From NCBI RefSeq assembly GCF_002933815.1, contig NZ_BEYR01000001.1, forward strand, positions 2,721,765-2,785,764: a stretch of 64,000 bases of DNA, read 5' to 3'. Source of the stretch: Sphingobacterium sp. HMA12 (GTDB taxonomy: Bacteria > Bacteroidota > Bacteroidia > Sphingobacteriales > Sphingobacteriaceae). Below are positions 37,240 to 47,500 of this stretch, piece by piece. The translations under genes were made by a program, and so were the position numbers. The notes below the pieces were generated by a model, which was not told the DNA's origin, made no database searches, and worked only from the letters and a program-made list of their open reading frames with translations. How positions within the stretch are numbered: position 1 is the stretch's first letter; every line of letters starts with the position of its first letter.

Positions 37240-38643
37240 ATGAAAAAGATAATATACCTACTTGTGATCATACCCGTTCTGTTTTTCGCTTCTTGCAATA
37301 AGTATTTGGACATCTTGCCCAAAGGCAAGAAAATCCCACAAACCTATGCGGATTTTGAGGCGCTACTGCGCGACGAAGCAACTGTTCACCAGGTCCCTAT
37401 CCCCCAGGCTATTATTTTGCCCAATGACCGTTTTGTCTCTCCGGCCAACCTCAATTATTATAAATTGTGGGACATTAACTATAACTGGAAGGAACAAGAG
37501 GACCGGAAGGTCTACAACAATTCCGATGAAAGCACCTACTATTATGCCTATTCGAGCATATCTGTCTGCAATCTCATTTTAGAGCACGGGCCGACGATGA
37601 CGGAGGCCACAGCCCAACAGCGGGATGAACTGATGGCTACGGCAAGCGTGCTCCGGGCCATCAGTTATTATACCTTAGCAAATTATTATGCCGCGGATTA
37701 TGACAGTGAAACAGCAGGCCAATTGCTATCGGTTCCTTTGATTGAAAGTGCGGATATAGGTGCCCCATCAAAGCAGGTCACTATCGCTGAAATATACGAT
37801 TACATGATCAATGATATCAAAACCGCCCTCCCTAAGCTACCTAACCAGGGGCAAACGATCCTGCATCCGGGCAAAGGAGCCGCCTATGCATTATTGGCAC
37901 GCATCTATCTACAAATGGACAACTATCAGGATGCGTTGGAAAATAGCGAAAAAGCGCTGGAATACAATGACAAACTTTATGACTGGACAGCTTACTATAA
38001 TGCCAATAAATCGCAGATCGAAGAGCCTGCGAACTATGCATTGAAGAAGACGCCCATGGATTTTGCCTATGTCGAGAATTACTATTTCAGACATGGCCAA
38101 TCACCAAACTATACTGCTGCGGAATTATCCCTGCAGGTAGAACGTGCCGCTGGATTTGAAAAAGGAGACAGTAAATTCGCTTCACGCTGGAAGTTGCGTA
38201 CAGTGGTGCCCAACACCTATTATACCAGCACGATGACCGGATTCTATAACACACAGGGCCTGACTACGGTCGAAGTCTACCTCATTGCCGCAGAATGTCA
38301 GGCGCGTCAGGGAAATATCCAAAAGGCCATGGATCTTGTCAACAAAGTCCGTAAGACAAGGATCCTTGCAGCAAACTATACGGATCTGACCGCTCAAAAT
38401 GCCACGGATGCCATAAAAAAAATACAGCAGCTTAAACGGAATGAACTGATTCATTCCATTATCCCGTTTGCCGATTACAAACGCCTCAACAAAGAAAGTA
38501 CGCTTGCGACCACACTGACCAAAACGATCGACGGCAAGACGGTCCAACTGAGCCCAACATCACATCTCTGGATTATGCCTTTTCCATTGGGAGCAACAGA
38601 GAATCCGGGCAACGGGTCAATTAAACAAAATGTTGAAAAATAA
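37240..38643 (+). CDS. SusD/RagB-type surface substrate-binding lipoprotein
   Basis: The 467-residue product has a lipoprotein signal peptide (FFASC, cysteine near residue 19) followed by NKYLDILPKGKKIPQT, the usual SusD start. The helical TPR-like body includes ATASVLRAISYYTLANYYA and AKDAYALLARIYLQM-type helices, and the C-terminal SusD segment ends with LWIMPFPLGATENPGN. It caps the SusC channel from the outside and binds the imported substrate. It lies 12 bases after SusC and 11 before the TlpA-like gene. Confidence 0.93.
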   Translation: MKKIIYLLVIIPVLFFASCNKYLDILPKGKKIPQTYADFEALLRDEATVHQVPIPQAIILPNDRFVSPANLNYYKLWDINYNWKEQEDRKVYNNSDESTYYYAYSSISVCNLILEHGPTMTEATAQQRDELMATASVLRAISYYTLANYYAADYDSETAGQLLSVPLIESADIGAPSKQVTIAEIYDYMINDIKTALPKLPNQGQTILHPGKGAAYALLARIYLQMDNYQDALENSEKALEYNDKLYDWTAYYNANKSQIEEPANYALKKTPMDFAYVENYYFRHGQSPNYTAAELSLQVERAAGFEKGDSKFASRWKLRTVVPNTYYTSTMTGFYNTQGLTTVEVYLIAAECQARQGNIQKAMDLVNKVRKTRILAANYTDLTAQNATDAIKKIQQLKRNELIHSIIPFADYKRLNKESTLATTLTKTIDGKTVQLSPTSHLWIMPFPLGATENPGNGSIKQNVEK

Positions 38644-38654
38644 AACAAAAAAAC

Positions 38655-40127
38655 ATGAAAGTAAAAGCCTTAACACTCGCACTCCTGCTCGCTACGACAG
38701 TAGGTTATGCGCAACAACAAACAGCGAATAGATACGAACAATACCTTCCCATTATTGAGAAAGGCACGTTGGTACAAAAAGATTCTTTAACGAAGGCATT
38801 ACTCGCAGAAGTCAAAGGTTACAAAACGGAAGCGGACTATCGTACGACCATCAATATCCTCCGTTCGTTGGACAAAGAAAACGAAATGGCTACCGTTGAA
38901 AATATCGCCAAGAAAAAATACCCAAAGGGCACAATAACACGGGATGCCTTTATAACGGATGTCTTCTACACTGCTGGAACGTCAAAGGAGAAAGAAAAAG
39001 CATATAATGAACTGATCAAAAAATGGCCCTTTAAAAATTTCAGTGAAGAACCACTGACCTATGATTACGTTTTGGCCAATTTGGCACAGAATTTTGCCAA
39101 TGATGGAAATGCCCAAAAGGCTGTTCATTATCTTGGCGAAATGAAAGAACGGTTCTGGCGTGGAAATGGTTATATTCCAGTTGGTCAGATCCTGCTGAAG
39201 GCAGGCGATACGACTACTGCTGCACCACTTTTGAAGACTGCCATGGATGATAGTTATTATTACCTCACACTGCCCGAAGAACAAAAGGACAATAAGGCCC
39301 GCTTCGCGGCGATGGGCTATGCCAGTTCGATGTCGGCCTATGTGAATATTCTTGTTGCACAAAAAAAATTCACTGAGGCTGTCGAATATATCGAAAATGC
39401 GCTGAAAGCAGCACCCGAGCAAGCAGATGGATTAGCCATGGTATACTATAAATCGCTGATGGGAACCGGCAGAAAGCTTGAGGCATATAATATTTTAACA
39501 AAGTTATATGCCAAAGGACAGTTTGCCGTTGAAGATGATCTTAAAAGATTATATACCGAATTGAACGGATCGGTCCAGGGTTATGAGCAGTTCAATGCTT
39601 CCCTGAAACTGGAGTTAACACAAAACATCCGCAATCATATCAAAGAGATGGCGACCTTTAAACCTGCCCCTAATTTTGAACTGCTCAATCTAAAGGGTGA
39701 AAAGGTATCCTTGGCCAGTTTAAAAGGAAAAGTTGTGATTTTGGATTTCTGGGCAACCTGGTGTCAGCCCTGTGTGCGCTCATTCCCGGGAATGAAGGCT
39801 GCGCAAGAATCTTACGCACACGATAAAGAAGTACAATTCCTATTTATGAACACTTGGGAGCGGGATAAGAACTACAAAGAAAATGTCGTGTCTTTTATCA
39901 CAAAACACAACTATCCGTTTGAGGTGCTTTATGATGATCAAAAAGATCCACAGACAGGAAAAGTCATGGCAGCTCAATATGGTGTCAATGGTATCCCGGC
40001 CAAATTTATTATTGATAAGGAAGGAAACATAAGATACTTTCTTACCGGATCCACGCCCAACGTGGACTATATCAAATTGGAAATGAAAGAATTGATAGAA
40101 GCCGCTAAAAAACCATATAAAGGCTAA
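38655..40127 (+). CDS. Periplasmic TlpA-like thiol-disulfide oxidoreductase with helical N-terminal domain
   Basis: The 490-residue product has a signal peptide (near GYAQ), a long helical N-terminal part (about 25-330) with TPR-like pairs, and a C-terminal thioredoxin fold of the TlpA/AhpC-TSA type. The redox motif is FWATWCQPC with cysteines 370 and 373, and the cis-proline segment is NGIPAKFIID. It probably reduces or isomerises disulfides in periplasmic proteins or substrates. Such proteins recur downstream of SusC/SusD pairs in this phylum and may indicate a peptide or protein substrate. It ends the operon; a perfect hairpin starts in its stop codon. Confidence 0.88.
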   Translation: MKVKALTLALLLATTVGYAQQQTANRYEQYLPIIEKGTLVQKDSLTKALLAEVKGYKTEADYRTTINILRSLDKENEMATVENIAKKKYPKGTITRDAFITDVFYTAGTSKEKEKAYNELIKKWPFKNFSEEPLTYDYVLANLAQNFANDGNAQKAVHYLGEMKERFWRGNGYIPVGQILLKAGDTTTAAPLLKTAMDDSYYYLTLPEEQKDNKARFAAMGYASSMSAYVNILVAQKKFTEAVEYIENALKAAPEQADGLAMVYYKSLMGTGRKLEAYNILTKLYAKGQFAVEDDLKRLYTELNGSVQGYEQFNASLKLELTQNIRNHIKEMATFKPAPNFELLNLKGEKVSLASLKGKVVILDFWATWCQPCVRSFPGMKAAQESYAHDKEVQFLFMNTWERDKNYKENVVSFITKHNYPFEVLYDDQKDPQTGKVMAAQYGVNGIPAKFIIDKEGNIRYFLTGSTPNVDYIKLEMKELIEAAKKPYKG

Positions 40128-40164
40128 TAGTCTGTCTGCCTCTGGATAGAGGCAGACAGACTAT
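40127..40164. terminator. Perfect 17-bp hairpin between the two converging Sus loci
   Basis: The arm at 40127-40143 (ATAGTCTGTCTGCCTCT) pairs perfectly with 40148-40164 across a 4-base loop, starting in the TAA of the TlpA-like gene. It lies between converging transcripts and can serve both. No long T-run follows. Confidence 0.8.
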
Positions 40165-40256
40165 TTAATGCTTTCATCATCAATCCATACCGGGAAGCTT
40201 TCTTTGTAAAGCATACAATAAAAGAGTAGCTTTCAATTTCGAGCAGATTTATCCAT

Positions 40257-42653
40257 TCATTTTTTGGCCATTGCAAAACAATAGATATTACCCGCAAAAT
40301 CTGCCACATAAACCTCATTTCCCTGAATTGTGACTTCGGCCAATATCGGCGTACCCAAATTAATTTTTTGCGCTAAAGATCCATCCAGATTTAACACATA
40401 TAGATAACCATCCAAGCCACCAAAAAATAGTTTCCCGGCCGCATAGCGGATACCCGATTCTACGGTACCGACTTTTTTATGCAGATCCGGCGTTGAGTAA
40501 GCAGAGGTATAAATAAGAGCCTCTCCGGTCTGGAAATTCCATTTTTCGGACAAGCTGTTACGATCGAAGGCCTTTATCCCATTTGTCGCTGTCGGCATGA
40601 TCAGCAATTCCTCCGTCAAGAGTGGTGAAGCCATTATTTTAAAATCGTCTTGGCTCTCTGTCCTGTTGATTACAGCGCCAGTCTTTTGATCCAATTGAAA
40701 AAGGTTGTTCAGTCCAGCGACATAGAAAGAAGTGGCATCAGCAACGGCCCCACCCGTTCTAAAACGCAAACCCGCATCATTTTTCTTCCACAGGAGTTTG
40801 CCGGTCTTGCAATCATGGACAAATAAGCTATTCCAGTTTGCTCCTGTAATTAAATAGCCATTGGTGACCAATAGCTCCCCAGGCATACCTTCACCGCCGT
40901 TCCAATCCTGATTTTGCCAGATGATGGTACCGTCATCCGCTTTAATTGCCGATAGATAGTTTCCCGCGCCTGTGTAATAAATGCCATCGTTAACGACACC
41001 TGCGCTCACATATCCCGGAAGCCTTCCTCCACTCAGCTCCCGCTTCCATACCAGTTTACCATCCTTTTCGTTGATCGCATAAACAGTTCCCCCCATATCT
41101 GTTGCCAATATCAAACCCTTGCTATACGCCAACTTCTGTTTTACGGAATTCTGGGTCTGGAAAGTCCAAACGGTTTCTCCAGATTGCTTTGTCAAGGCCT
41201 GAATTTTACTTTTACCACCAATGGCATCATCCATACTGGCCACATACACCCGTTGTCCCTGTACCAGAGGAGAACTCTTCCACACACTTGCACCCATATT
41301 TTTCGACCAGGTCAACTGCAGTAGCGCTGCCGGAGCAGATTCCCTATCCCATCCAAATTTCTTCAATGCCTGGGTACCATCACCATAATTAACTTCCAGC
41401 ATGATAGCCTGCTTTTGATCCATATGAGCTGCACCTGTAATTGTTCCACGCCAATTCCAGTCACTGGCATTATTCAATTTGGTCTTCTCTAGTACAGCGC
41501 CCTCTTGATTTATACGAGTAGCGTATACTGAAAGCACACGCTTTTCGGTATGGTATACACTCGCGCTAATTTCCAGGTTCTGTCCATTTTCAATTTGCAT
41601 CTGCTTGTTTTGTGGATAAATCAATGCCATATGATCCGCCAGATAAGGGTACTTTGGCGTTATGTTTCTTATCCCGTTTTTATCGACATCAATCACCATA
41701 AATTGGGCAACAGAATTATCAATCCCCCCTTTGTTCGGCGCATTTGTGGATATGACCGCTACCCCCTCCCGGCTGCCAAAACTATAGTTATTGTGCCAAT
41801 GTCCATACAGGTACCCTTTCAGGTTATACGCCTTTAAATCGATGGAGTCGGTTTTTCCTTTCATCACAAAATCCTTTCCTACAATCAGGTCATGATTGAT
41901 AAAGATAAGCGGTTTATCTTTCGCTTTCAGGGCGAGGTCCTTTTTGAGCCAGGCGATGACCTGATCCTGATTATAACTTGGCGCATAGTCGCCGCTGGGC
42001 ATCGGTGTAACGACAAAGTGTGCTGGTCCGGCCTCAAATGAATAGTAGACTGGACCAAATAAATCCTCAAATAATTTCTCGCCGTATTCCCCTTTGACAA
42101 GATCGTGGTTACCTACGGTATAATAAGTCGGCACGCCCATCAGTTCGCTATTGACCTGCCGGGCATGAAACTGCATGCCGGGTTCGTAGCAGATATCGCC
42201 CGTGTGCATAATCAGTGCGGCTTGTTGCTGTTGCGAAAACTTACGTATATTGTCTATCCATTCGCCATATAAAGGTGTTTCGGTATCTGTAATTTGGATA
42301 AACCGTAGTTTGTCTGCCGCTTGCTTTTCATCCTGGAGTAAACCAAAATCATAACGGTCCAATTTCGGATCAATCTTGATGTAATGGGTACCACTTGCCT
42401 TATATCCAGCCGGGATACGCACAAAGATAAATTTTGCCTTTTCATTCCTCTTGAGGCTGAAGCTACCATCAGCAGCAGTTGGCAAGACTTCGTAACCATC
42501 GGATACCACAATCTCCGACATTCCTTTTTCATGGTCATCCATCTTTTTGTTCTTATCAAGATCCAAAAAAACATGTCCCTGGTATTGTGCGTACATCGCG
42601 TTACTGCATAGCAGTAAAAAAGGAAGTATAAATTTGTATATCGGTCGTCTCAT
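40257..42653 (-). CDS. Secreted calcineurin-like metallophosphoesterase fused to a PQQ-type beta-propeller
   Basis: The 798-residue product has a signal peptide (near MYAQ), a small N-terminal prealbumin-like domain (GHVFLDLDKNKKMDDHEKG), and a metallophosphoesterase core (about 95-320) with TGDICYE, VGNHDLV, INHDLI and YGHWHNN. The first motif, normally DxH, reads ITDTE, so the histidine metal ligand is replaced by glutamate. After a short beta domain, the C-terminal half is a repeated WD-like PQQ propeller (GETVWTFQTQ, GKLVWKREL, GTIIWQNQ, GKLLWKKND). It may act on a phosphorylated substrate in the periplasm. It lies after the SusD gene on the same strand, but a terminator-like hairpin separates them. 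Confidence 0.85.
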   Translation of the reverse strand: MRRPIYKFILPFLLLCSNAMYAQYQGHVFLDLDKNKKMDDHEKGMSEIVVSDGYEVLPTAADGSFSLKRNEKAKFIFVRIPAGYKASGTHYIKIDPKLDRYDFGLLQDEKQAADKLRFIQITDTETPLYGEWIDNIRKFSQQQQAALIMHTGDICYEPGMQFHARQVNSELMGVPTYYTVGNHDLVKGEYGEKLFEDLFGPVYYSFEAGPAHFVVTPMPSGDYAPSYNQDQVIAWLKKDLALKAKDKPLIFINHDLIVGKDFVMKGKTDSIDLKAYNLKGYLYGHWHNNYSFGSREGVAVISTNAPNKGGIDNSVAQFMVIDVDKNGIRNITPKYPYLADHMALIYPQNKQMQIENGQNLEISASVYHTEKRVLSVYATRINQEGAVLEKTKLNNASDWNWRGTITGAAHMDQKQAIMLEVNYGDGTQALKKFGWDRESAPAALLQLTWSKNMGASVWKSSPLVQGQRVYVASMDDAIGGKSKIQALTKQSGETVWTFQTQNSVKQKLAYSKGLILATDMGGTVYAINEKDGKLVWKRELSGGRLPGYVSAGVVNDGIYYTGAGNYLSAIKADDGTIIWQNQDWNGGEGMPGELLVTNGYLITGANWNSLFVHDCKTGKLLWKKNDAGLRFRTGGAVADATSFYVAGLNNLFQLDQKTGAVINRTESQDDFKIMASPLLTEELLIMPTATNGIKAFDRNSLSEKWNFQTGEALIYTSAYSTPDLHKKVGTVESGIRYAAGKLFFGGLDGYLYVLNLDGSLAQKINLGTPILAEVTIQGNEVYVADFAGNIYCFAMAKK

Positions 42654-42695
42654 GTCAACATGTTATCTATTCAAAATTCATTAGCAATATATAAA

Positions 42696-42737
42696 GAAAG
42701 ATAGGATCTTTCCGCCAATCGGATTCACCTATCTTTC
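42696..42737 (-). terminator. Hairpin terminator between SusD and phosphoesterase genes
   Basis: GAAAGATAGG at 42696-42705 pairs perfectly with CCTATCTTTC at 42728-42737, with a small inner TCCG/CGGA stem. On the minus strand it is followed by TTTATATATT. It suggests that much of the SusC/SusD transcript ends here. Confidence 0.65.
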
Positions 42738-42764
42738 CCTTTATTGTCAAAAAAAATCTATCAA

Positions 42765-44579
42765 TTACCAAAAATTTGTCTGTACCAATTTGCTACCATC
42801 CAGCACCATTTGGCTATTGGCTACCGGGTAATAGTAGTATTTGGGTTTTTCAAACGTCTTCTTTTTATCTCTTGCTACGGTGAACATAATATGGCCACTG
42901 TTTCCATTTTCAAGATAGATGGACGTATTATTGCCATTGGCATCCTTTAAATAATAGAGGGAAATATTCTTCTTTTCCTCCTCTGTCAAATCTTTGATCG
43001 GGCCGGTATCTTTTGCAGATTCGAGTATCGCAATATCAACTTTTCCATCACCGGTCACGTCCATTGCTCCCAATGCTTTTACATACATTCCTTGTTGTTG
43101 ATCAGCTAGGCGTTCGCCCACTTCCCATCGAAAGACATCCCGGTATCGCTGACCTTCACAAGCCAGTTCGATACGTCTTTCCCTGCGGATCTCGAGGATA
43201 AGTCCCACATTGCCGCCTTTCACATTGGCGTAGTAGGCTTGCAATACCGGATCAATATTGGCATTCGCCTCGCCCAGTTGCATAGCCGGCATCCCCACAC
43301 GAGCGCGCAAGAGGTTGATCGATTTGTCGAGGTCAGCCTGGCTTGTAAGAATTCCCAACTCGGCTTTGGCTTCCGCAAAGATCAACAAGATTTCGGCATA
43401 ACGGAATACAAAGGCATCTGTATAGGCAGCTTCCCAGCTAATCATATCCGCTATTTCAGGATAAAATTTAATCTGATTATACCCGCCCAATGTTGGTTTG
43501 AGACGCTGTGGGGTTGAAGCATTGACTGCTTGGAATCCAGGTTTCATAAAAGTTTGCTCAAAGCGGGGATCGCGGTCAACGAAAACCTGATCAATATTCT
43601 TTGTTTTATAACCTGGCTGTGCGGTAAAACGCTTTCCATCTTTCATCAGATAACTTTCCATCAGCGTTTGGCTCAGTGCCCACTCATAGTCCAAAACGGT
43701 ATGCGCATTACGTCTTCGACCTAAATCCTTATCGTAGTCTATAAACAAGATGGTTTCAGGGTTTGCCTGCAGATTGAGGCTGATAAATAGATCACGATAA
43801 GCACGGTTGACACCACCGGCGGTGCTGATGGAAAATTTGGCCGATTTCATAATCTCTTCCGCTGCTGAAACGGCGCGCTGCAGAAAAGTATTGGCCGATC
43901 CAGTCAGATTCAGATAGGTGTGATATTTACGGTAAGTTCCTTCCTGCAGGGCAAACTGTGCTAATTGCGCCAGGGCTCCCCATTTGGTGACTGTCGATTT
44001 GTGACCATCAGGTTTGATATTGGCCGCGGCAAATTCAAGATCAGCCATGATCGAGTCCACTACAAGCGTTCGGCTGTCCTGCTTCTTGTTCAATAGCTCA
44101 AGATCCGAGGTTCCCATTGTCTTACCGTACCAAGGCACATCACTGTACTGATTCACCTTGTCAATATAGAACCGAGCACGGAAGAACTTGGCGATACCGA
44201 TATAATGGTTCACATCGGCAGGGCTGGCCCCCTTCACACGACCGGCATTTTCAAGAAAGAAATTGATATTTCGCAGGGTAGACCAGCTCCATACGGCAGC
44301 ATTCTGAGGGGTTACCCCCCCGCGCATGATCTCATCAATTGTGCTCCCGGAATTATGGTGCGCCAGATTATCTGTTCCCAGATCCGCTATCGGCGCACTC
44401 AAACTACCATAAAAACCATCGGTATAGGTTTTCAGATCATTTACATTGCTAAAAAACACTTCCGGCGTGACCGATGTGGTGGGATATCGCTCCATGAAAT
44501 CATCGTTACAGCTCATGATCAGGAACAAGGCCCCTACCAGTGCTCCAATCTTGATAATTTGTCTTTTTATATTTTGCAT
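42765..44579 (-). CDS. SusD/RagB-type surface substrate-binding lipoprotein
   Basis: Start at ATG 44579 gives a lipoprotein signal peptide (LFLIMSC, cysteine about residue 24); an ATG four codons earlier, next to the SusC stop, is possible. The roughly 604-residue product has NDDFMERYPTTSVTPEVFFSN, the usual mature SusD start. The TPR-like helical body includes ARFYIDKVNQYSDVPWYGK, and the C-terminal SusD domain includes RYAEILLIFAEAKAELG and RRERRIELACEGQRYRDVFRW. It pairs with the SusC protein just upstream (13 bases). Substrate is unknown. Confidence 0.93.
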   Translation of the reverse strand: MQNIKRQIIKIGALVGALFLIMSCNDDFMERYPTTSVTPEVFFSNVNDLKTYTDGFYGSLSAPIADLGTDNLAHHNSGSTIDEIMRGGVTPQNAAVWSWSTLRNINFFLENAGRVKGASPADVNHYIGIAKFFRARFYIDKVNQYSDVPWYGKTMGTSDLELLNKKQDSRTLVVDSIMADLEFAAANIKPDGHKSTVTKWGALAQLAQFALQEGTYRKYHTYLNLTGSANTFLQRAVSAAEEIMKSAKFSISTAGGVNRAYRDLFISLNLQANPETILFIDYDKDLGRRRNAHTVLDYEWALSQTLMESYLMKDGKRFTAQPGYKTKNIDQVFVDRDPRFEQTFMKPGFQAVNASTPQRLKPTLGGYNQIKFYPEIADMISWEAAYTDAFVFRYAEILLIFAEAKAELGILTSQADLDKSINLLRARVGMPAMQLGEANANIDPVLQAYYANVKGGNVGLILEIRRERRIELACEGQRYRDVFRWEVGERLADQQQGMYVKALGAMDVTGDGKVDIAILESAKDTGPIKDLTEEEKKNISLYYLKDANGNNTSIYLENGNSGHIMFTVARDKKKTFEKPKYYYYPVANSQMVLDGSKLVQTNFW

Positions 44580-44592
44580 GATAATAGTCATT

Positions 44593-47500
44593 TTAGAAAT
44601 TAAAGTTTAAGCCAAACGAGTATGTCCGCTGAAAAGGATATGCCGTCCGGTCGCCAACAATTTCTGGATCCAGGTAATCCATTAGTTTGGTAAACTCAAA
44701 GAGGTTTTCACCGCTGACGAACAGGCGCAATCGGTCTATCCCCCATCTATCGGTGATGAGCTTTGGAAGGGTGTAGCCCAAGGTCACATTTTTAACCCTC
44801 AAATAACCTGCATTCTGCAAATATTTGGTCTGTGTGGCAGCCAGTTCGATACCACTCTGCTCGGCTACATAAGATTTGGGTCTCGGTAAATACGCATTTG
44901 GATTCTCAGGTGTCCAATGGTTCAGATTAAACTTGGTCAGACTCGCCCAGGGCTGCGCATAAATACCCCAAAAATAATGGTCACCACCCGGAGGGTAATA
45001 ATTCCGTTTTCCAACCCCCTGTAAGAAGACACGCAGATCAATACCGTTCCAGCTTGAATTCAGATCTATACCATAACTGTAACGCTGTCTGGAGTTACCG
45101 ATAATCGTGTAATCGCCATGATTATCCAAGGTCCAGTCGCCCCGGTTTATTTTGCCGTCACCATTGATATCGGCAAACTTGAGGTCGCCCGGTTCCAATC
45201 CCCTTGTGCCGGGATAAGAAGTGACATCATTTTGATTGGCATGTGCCTTGATCTCTTCTTGCGACTGGAAGAATCCCAAGGTCGTCAGTCCCCACATCTC
45301 ACCCAATTCCTGACCGACGTAATAATCGTTTAAGTTATTTTTCGGATTACTGTATTTTGTAATATAAGCCCTGCTATCGGCCAGATTGACCCTTGCCGAG
45401 ACCGAAAACGGTTTGCTGGCCACCATAAACTCTTTGTTGTATCCCACGGTCAATTCCCAGCCATTGGTTTTCAGGTTAGCCGCATTTTCTAGCGGTACAC
45501 CAGTACCGAGCACGATCGGCAATGTCCGACCTGCTGTCAACATATCTTTTGTATCACGGCGATAGATATCAAATGAACCAAAAAGCTGATTGTTAAACAA
45601 GCCGATATCTACCCCAAAATTGGACTGCGTAATGGTTTCCCAGGTCAGTGTCGATGACACTAAGCCCGGACTACCTACAATTGGTACAATCTTGCCGTCC
45701 AAAATAGCACCACTCCCCTTGGACATATTGGCAATGTAAGGGTAATAGTTGTCCCTTAAATCCTGGTTTGCCAATGACCCGTACGATCCCCGCAGTTTAA
45801 AATTAGACAGGGTCTCCTTAATCGGCTGAAAGAAGTTTTCCTGCGAAACGACCCAGGCTGCTGACACCGAAGGATTGAAGGCGAATCTATCTTTTTTAGG
45901 GAATCTTGAAGAACCATCATAACGAAGGTTAGACTCCAGGATATACCTATCTTTATAGGAGTAGTTCAATCTGGCAAAAGCTCCCCTTACCGACCAGGCA
46001 TAATCAGATGCCCCTACTGACGGAGTTTGACCAGTAGCGAGTCCTATTGTCGGCAGCGAATTGGAAATCAACTGATCCCGGGATGCAGAGAAAGACTCAT
46101 AGATCCGTTCTTCCTGATTGAAACCCAGCATCACCGAAAAATAGTGATCCTTGAGTGTCCGTTGGTACTGCGAGTAGATGTTATACACATTATAACGCGT
46201 TTCGGCACTTCCATTAGAGGCATAACTGTTAAAGTTTTGCTTGTTCATCACATTGGGTCCTGTACTGTAGGCAAGCGGTACCTGAAAGAAATGTGATTTA
46301 CCAGAAATCCTTCTAAAGGTAGCGTCCCCATTTAAGGTCCACACATTTTTGATGAAGTCAATTTTTGCACCAAAGCTGGTCTGAAAATCATTATTTCGAC
46401 TAACGCTACGCCCCCCTTCAGCTACCGCACCGATCATGTTTACTCCGGCTTCGGTATAAGTACCATCCGGATTGTACACGGTATTTAGTGAAGGCTGCCG
46501 GTTGACATTATGCCAATAGAGATAGCCCTGATCAATTGCCGAAGGCTGATCATATTTGTCACTTGTAAAGGTGGTGTTATTGGATAAGGTAAACCAATTC
46601 GTAATTTTATAATCGCCTTTCACCCTGAAATTATAGCGATCATAGGTATCTGGGCTAATCCGCAGCATACCATTTTGTCTATAATATTCGCCTGAGAGAT
46701 AGAACGAAGAACGCTCATTCTTTTGTCCAATGCTGATATTATTGGTATACGAGGGCTGTATATCTTTGTACACTTCCTTAAACCAATCGGTAGACCCCAG
46801 GTAGATATAAGCATTTGGATTTTGGGGATCGACGATCACACGAGGCAACGACGGATTTTCACTCAGTTGTTTACCATATTCGAGCATTTTCTCGTCGTAC
46901 AGATTGTACCAGGGAGCAGACATAATGTTTCTGTATTTCATCACCTGATAAGGATCATCCTCGACCTCTACTGTCCGTGTAATCGCCTTTGCGCCAAAAA
47001 TCGAGTTGGCAGTCACTTTGATATCCTTTGTTGTTCCCGATTTGGTCGTCACCAATACAACCCCAAAAGCAGCGCGGCTACCATAGATCGCTGCCGATGC
47101 GGCATCTTTTAATACTGTCACGCTGGCGATATCCATGGGATTCATCCGGTTGAGTTCTTCGTTGGTTGCTGGCACCCCATCGATTACGATCAGCGGCCCG
47201 CCCCCAGATAAGGAAGTATATCCCCGTACATTGATCCCGGGCGAGCTGTTTGCTCTTCCTGAAGTCGGTGTAATGTTCAGATTGGCCATAGCGCCTTGCA
47301 AGGCCGTTCCGACGTTGGTAATGGGTCTGCTATCCAGAAACTTTTCGCCGATCTGATCGACCGCTCCCGAGAGGTTGATCTTTTTCTGCGTACCGTAGCC
47401 CACCACGATGACCTCATCCAGGTGCGACTCAGACGTTTCCATCAGTACATCGGCTTTGTTCTTGTCAGAGATATTTATTTCGGCATCCTTATAGCCCATA

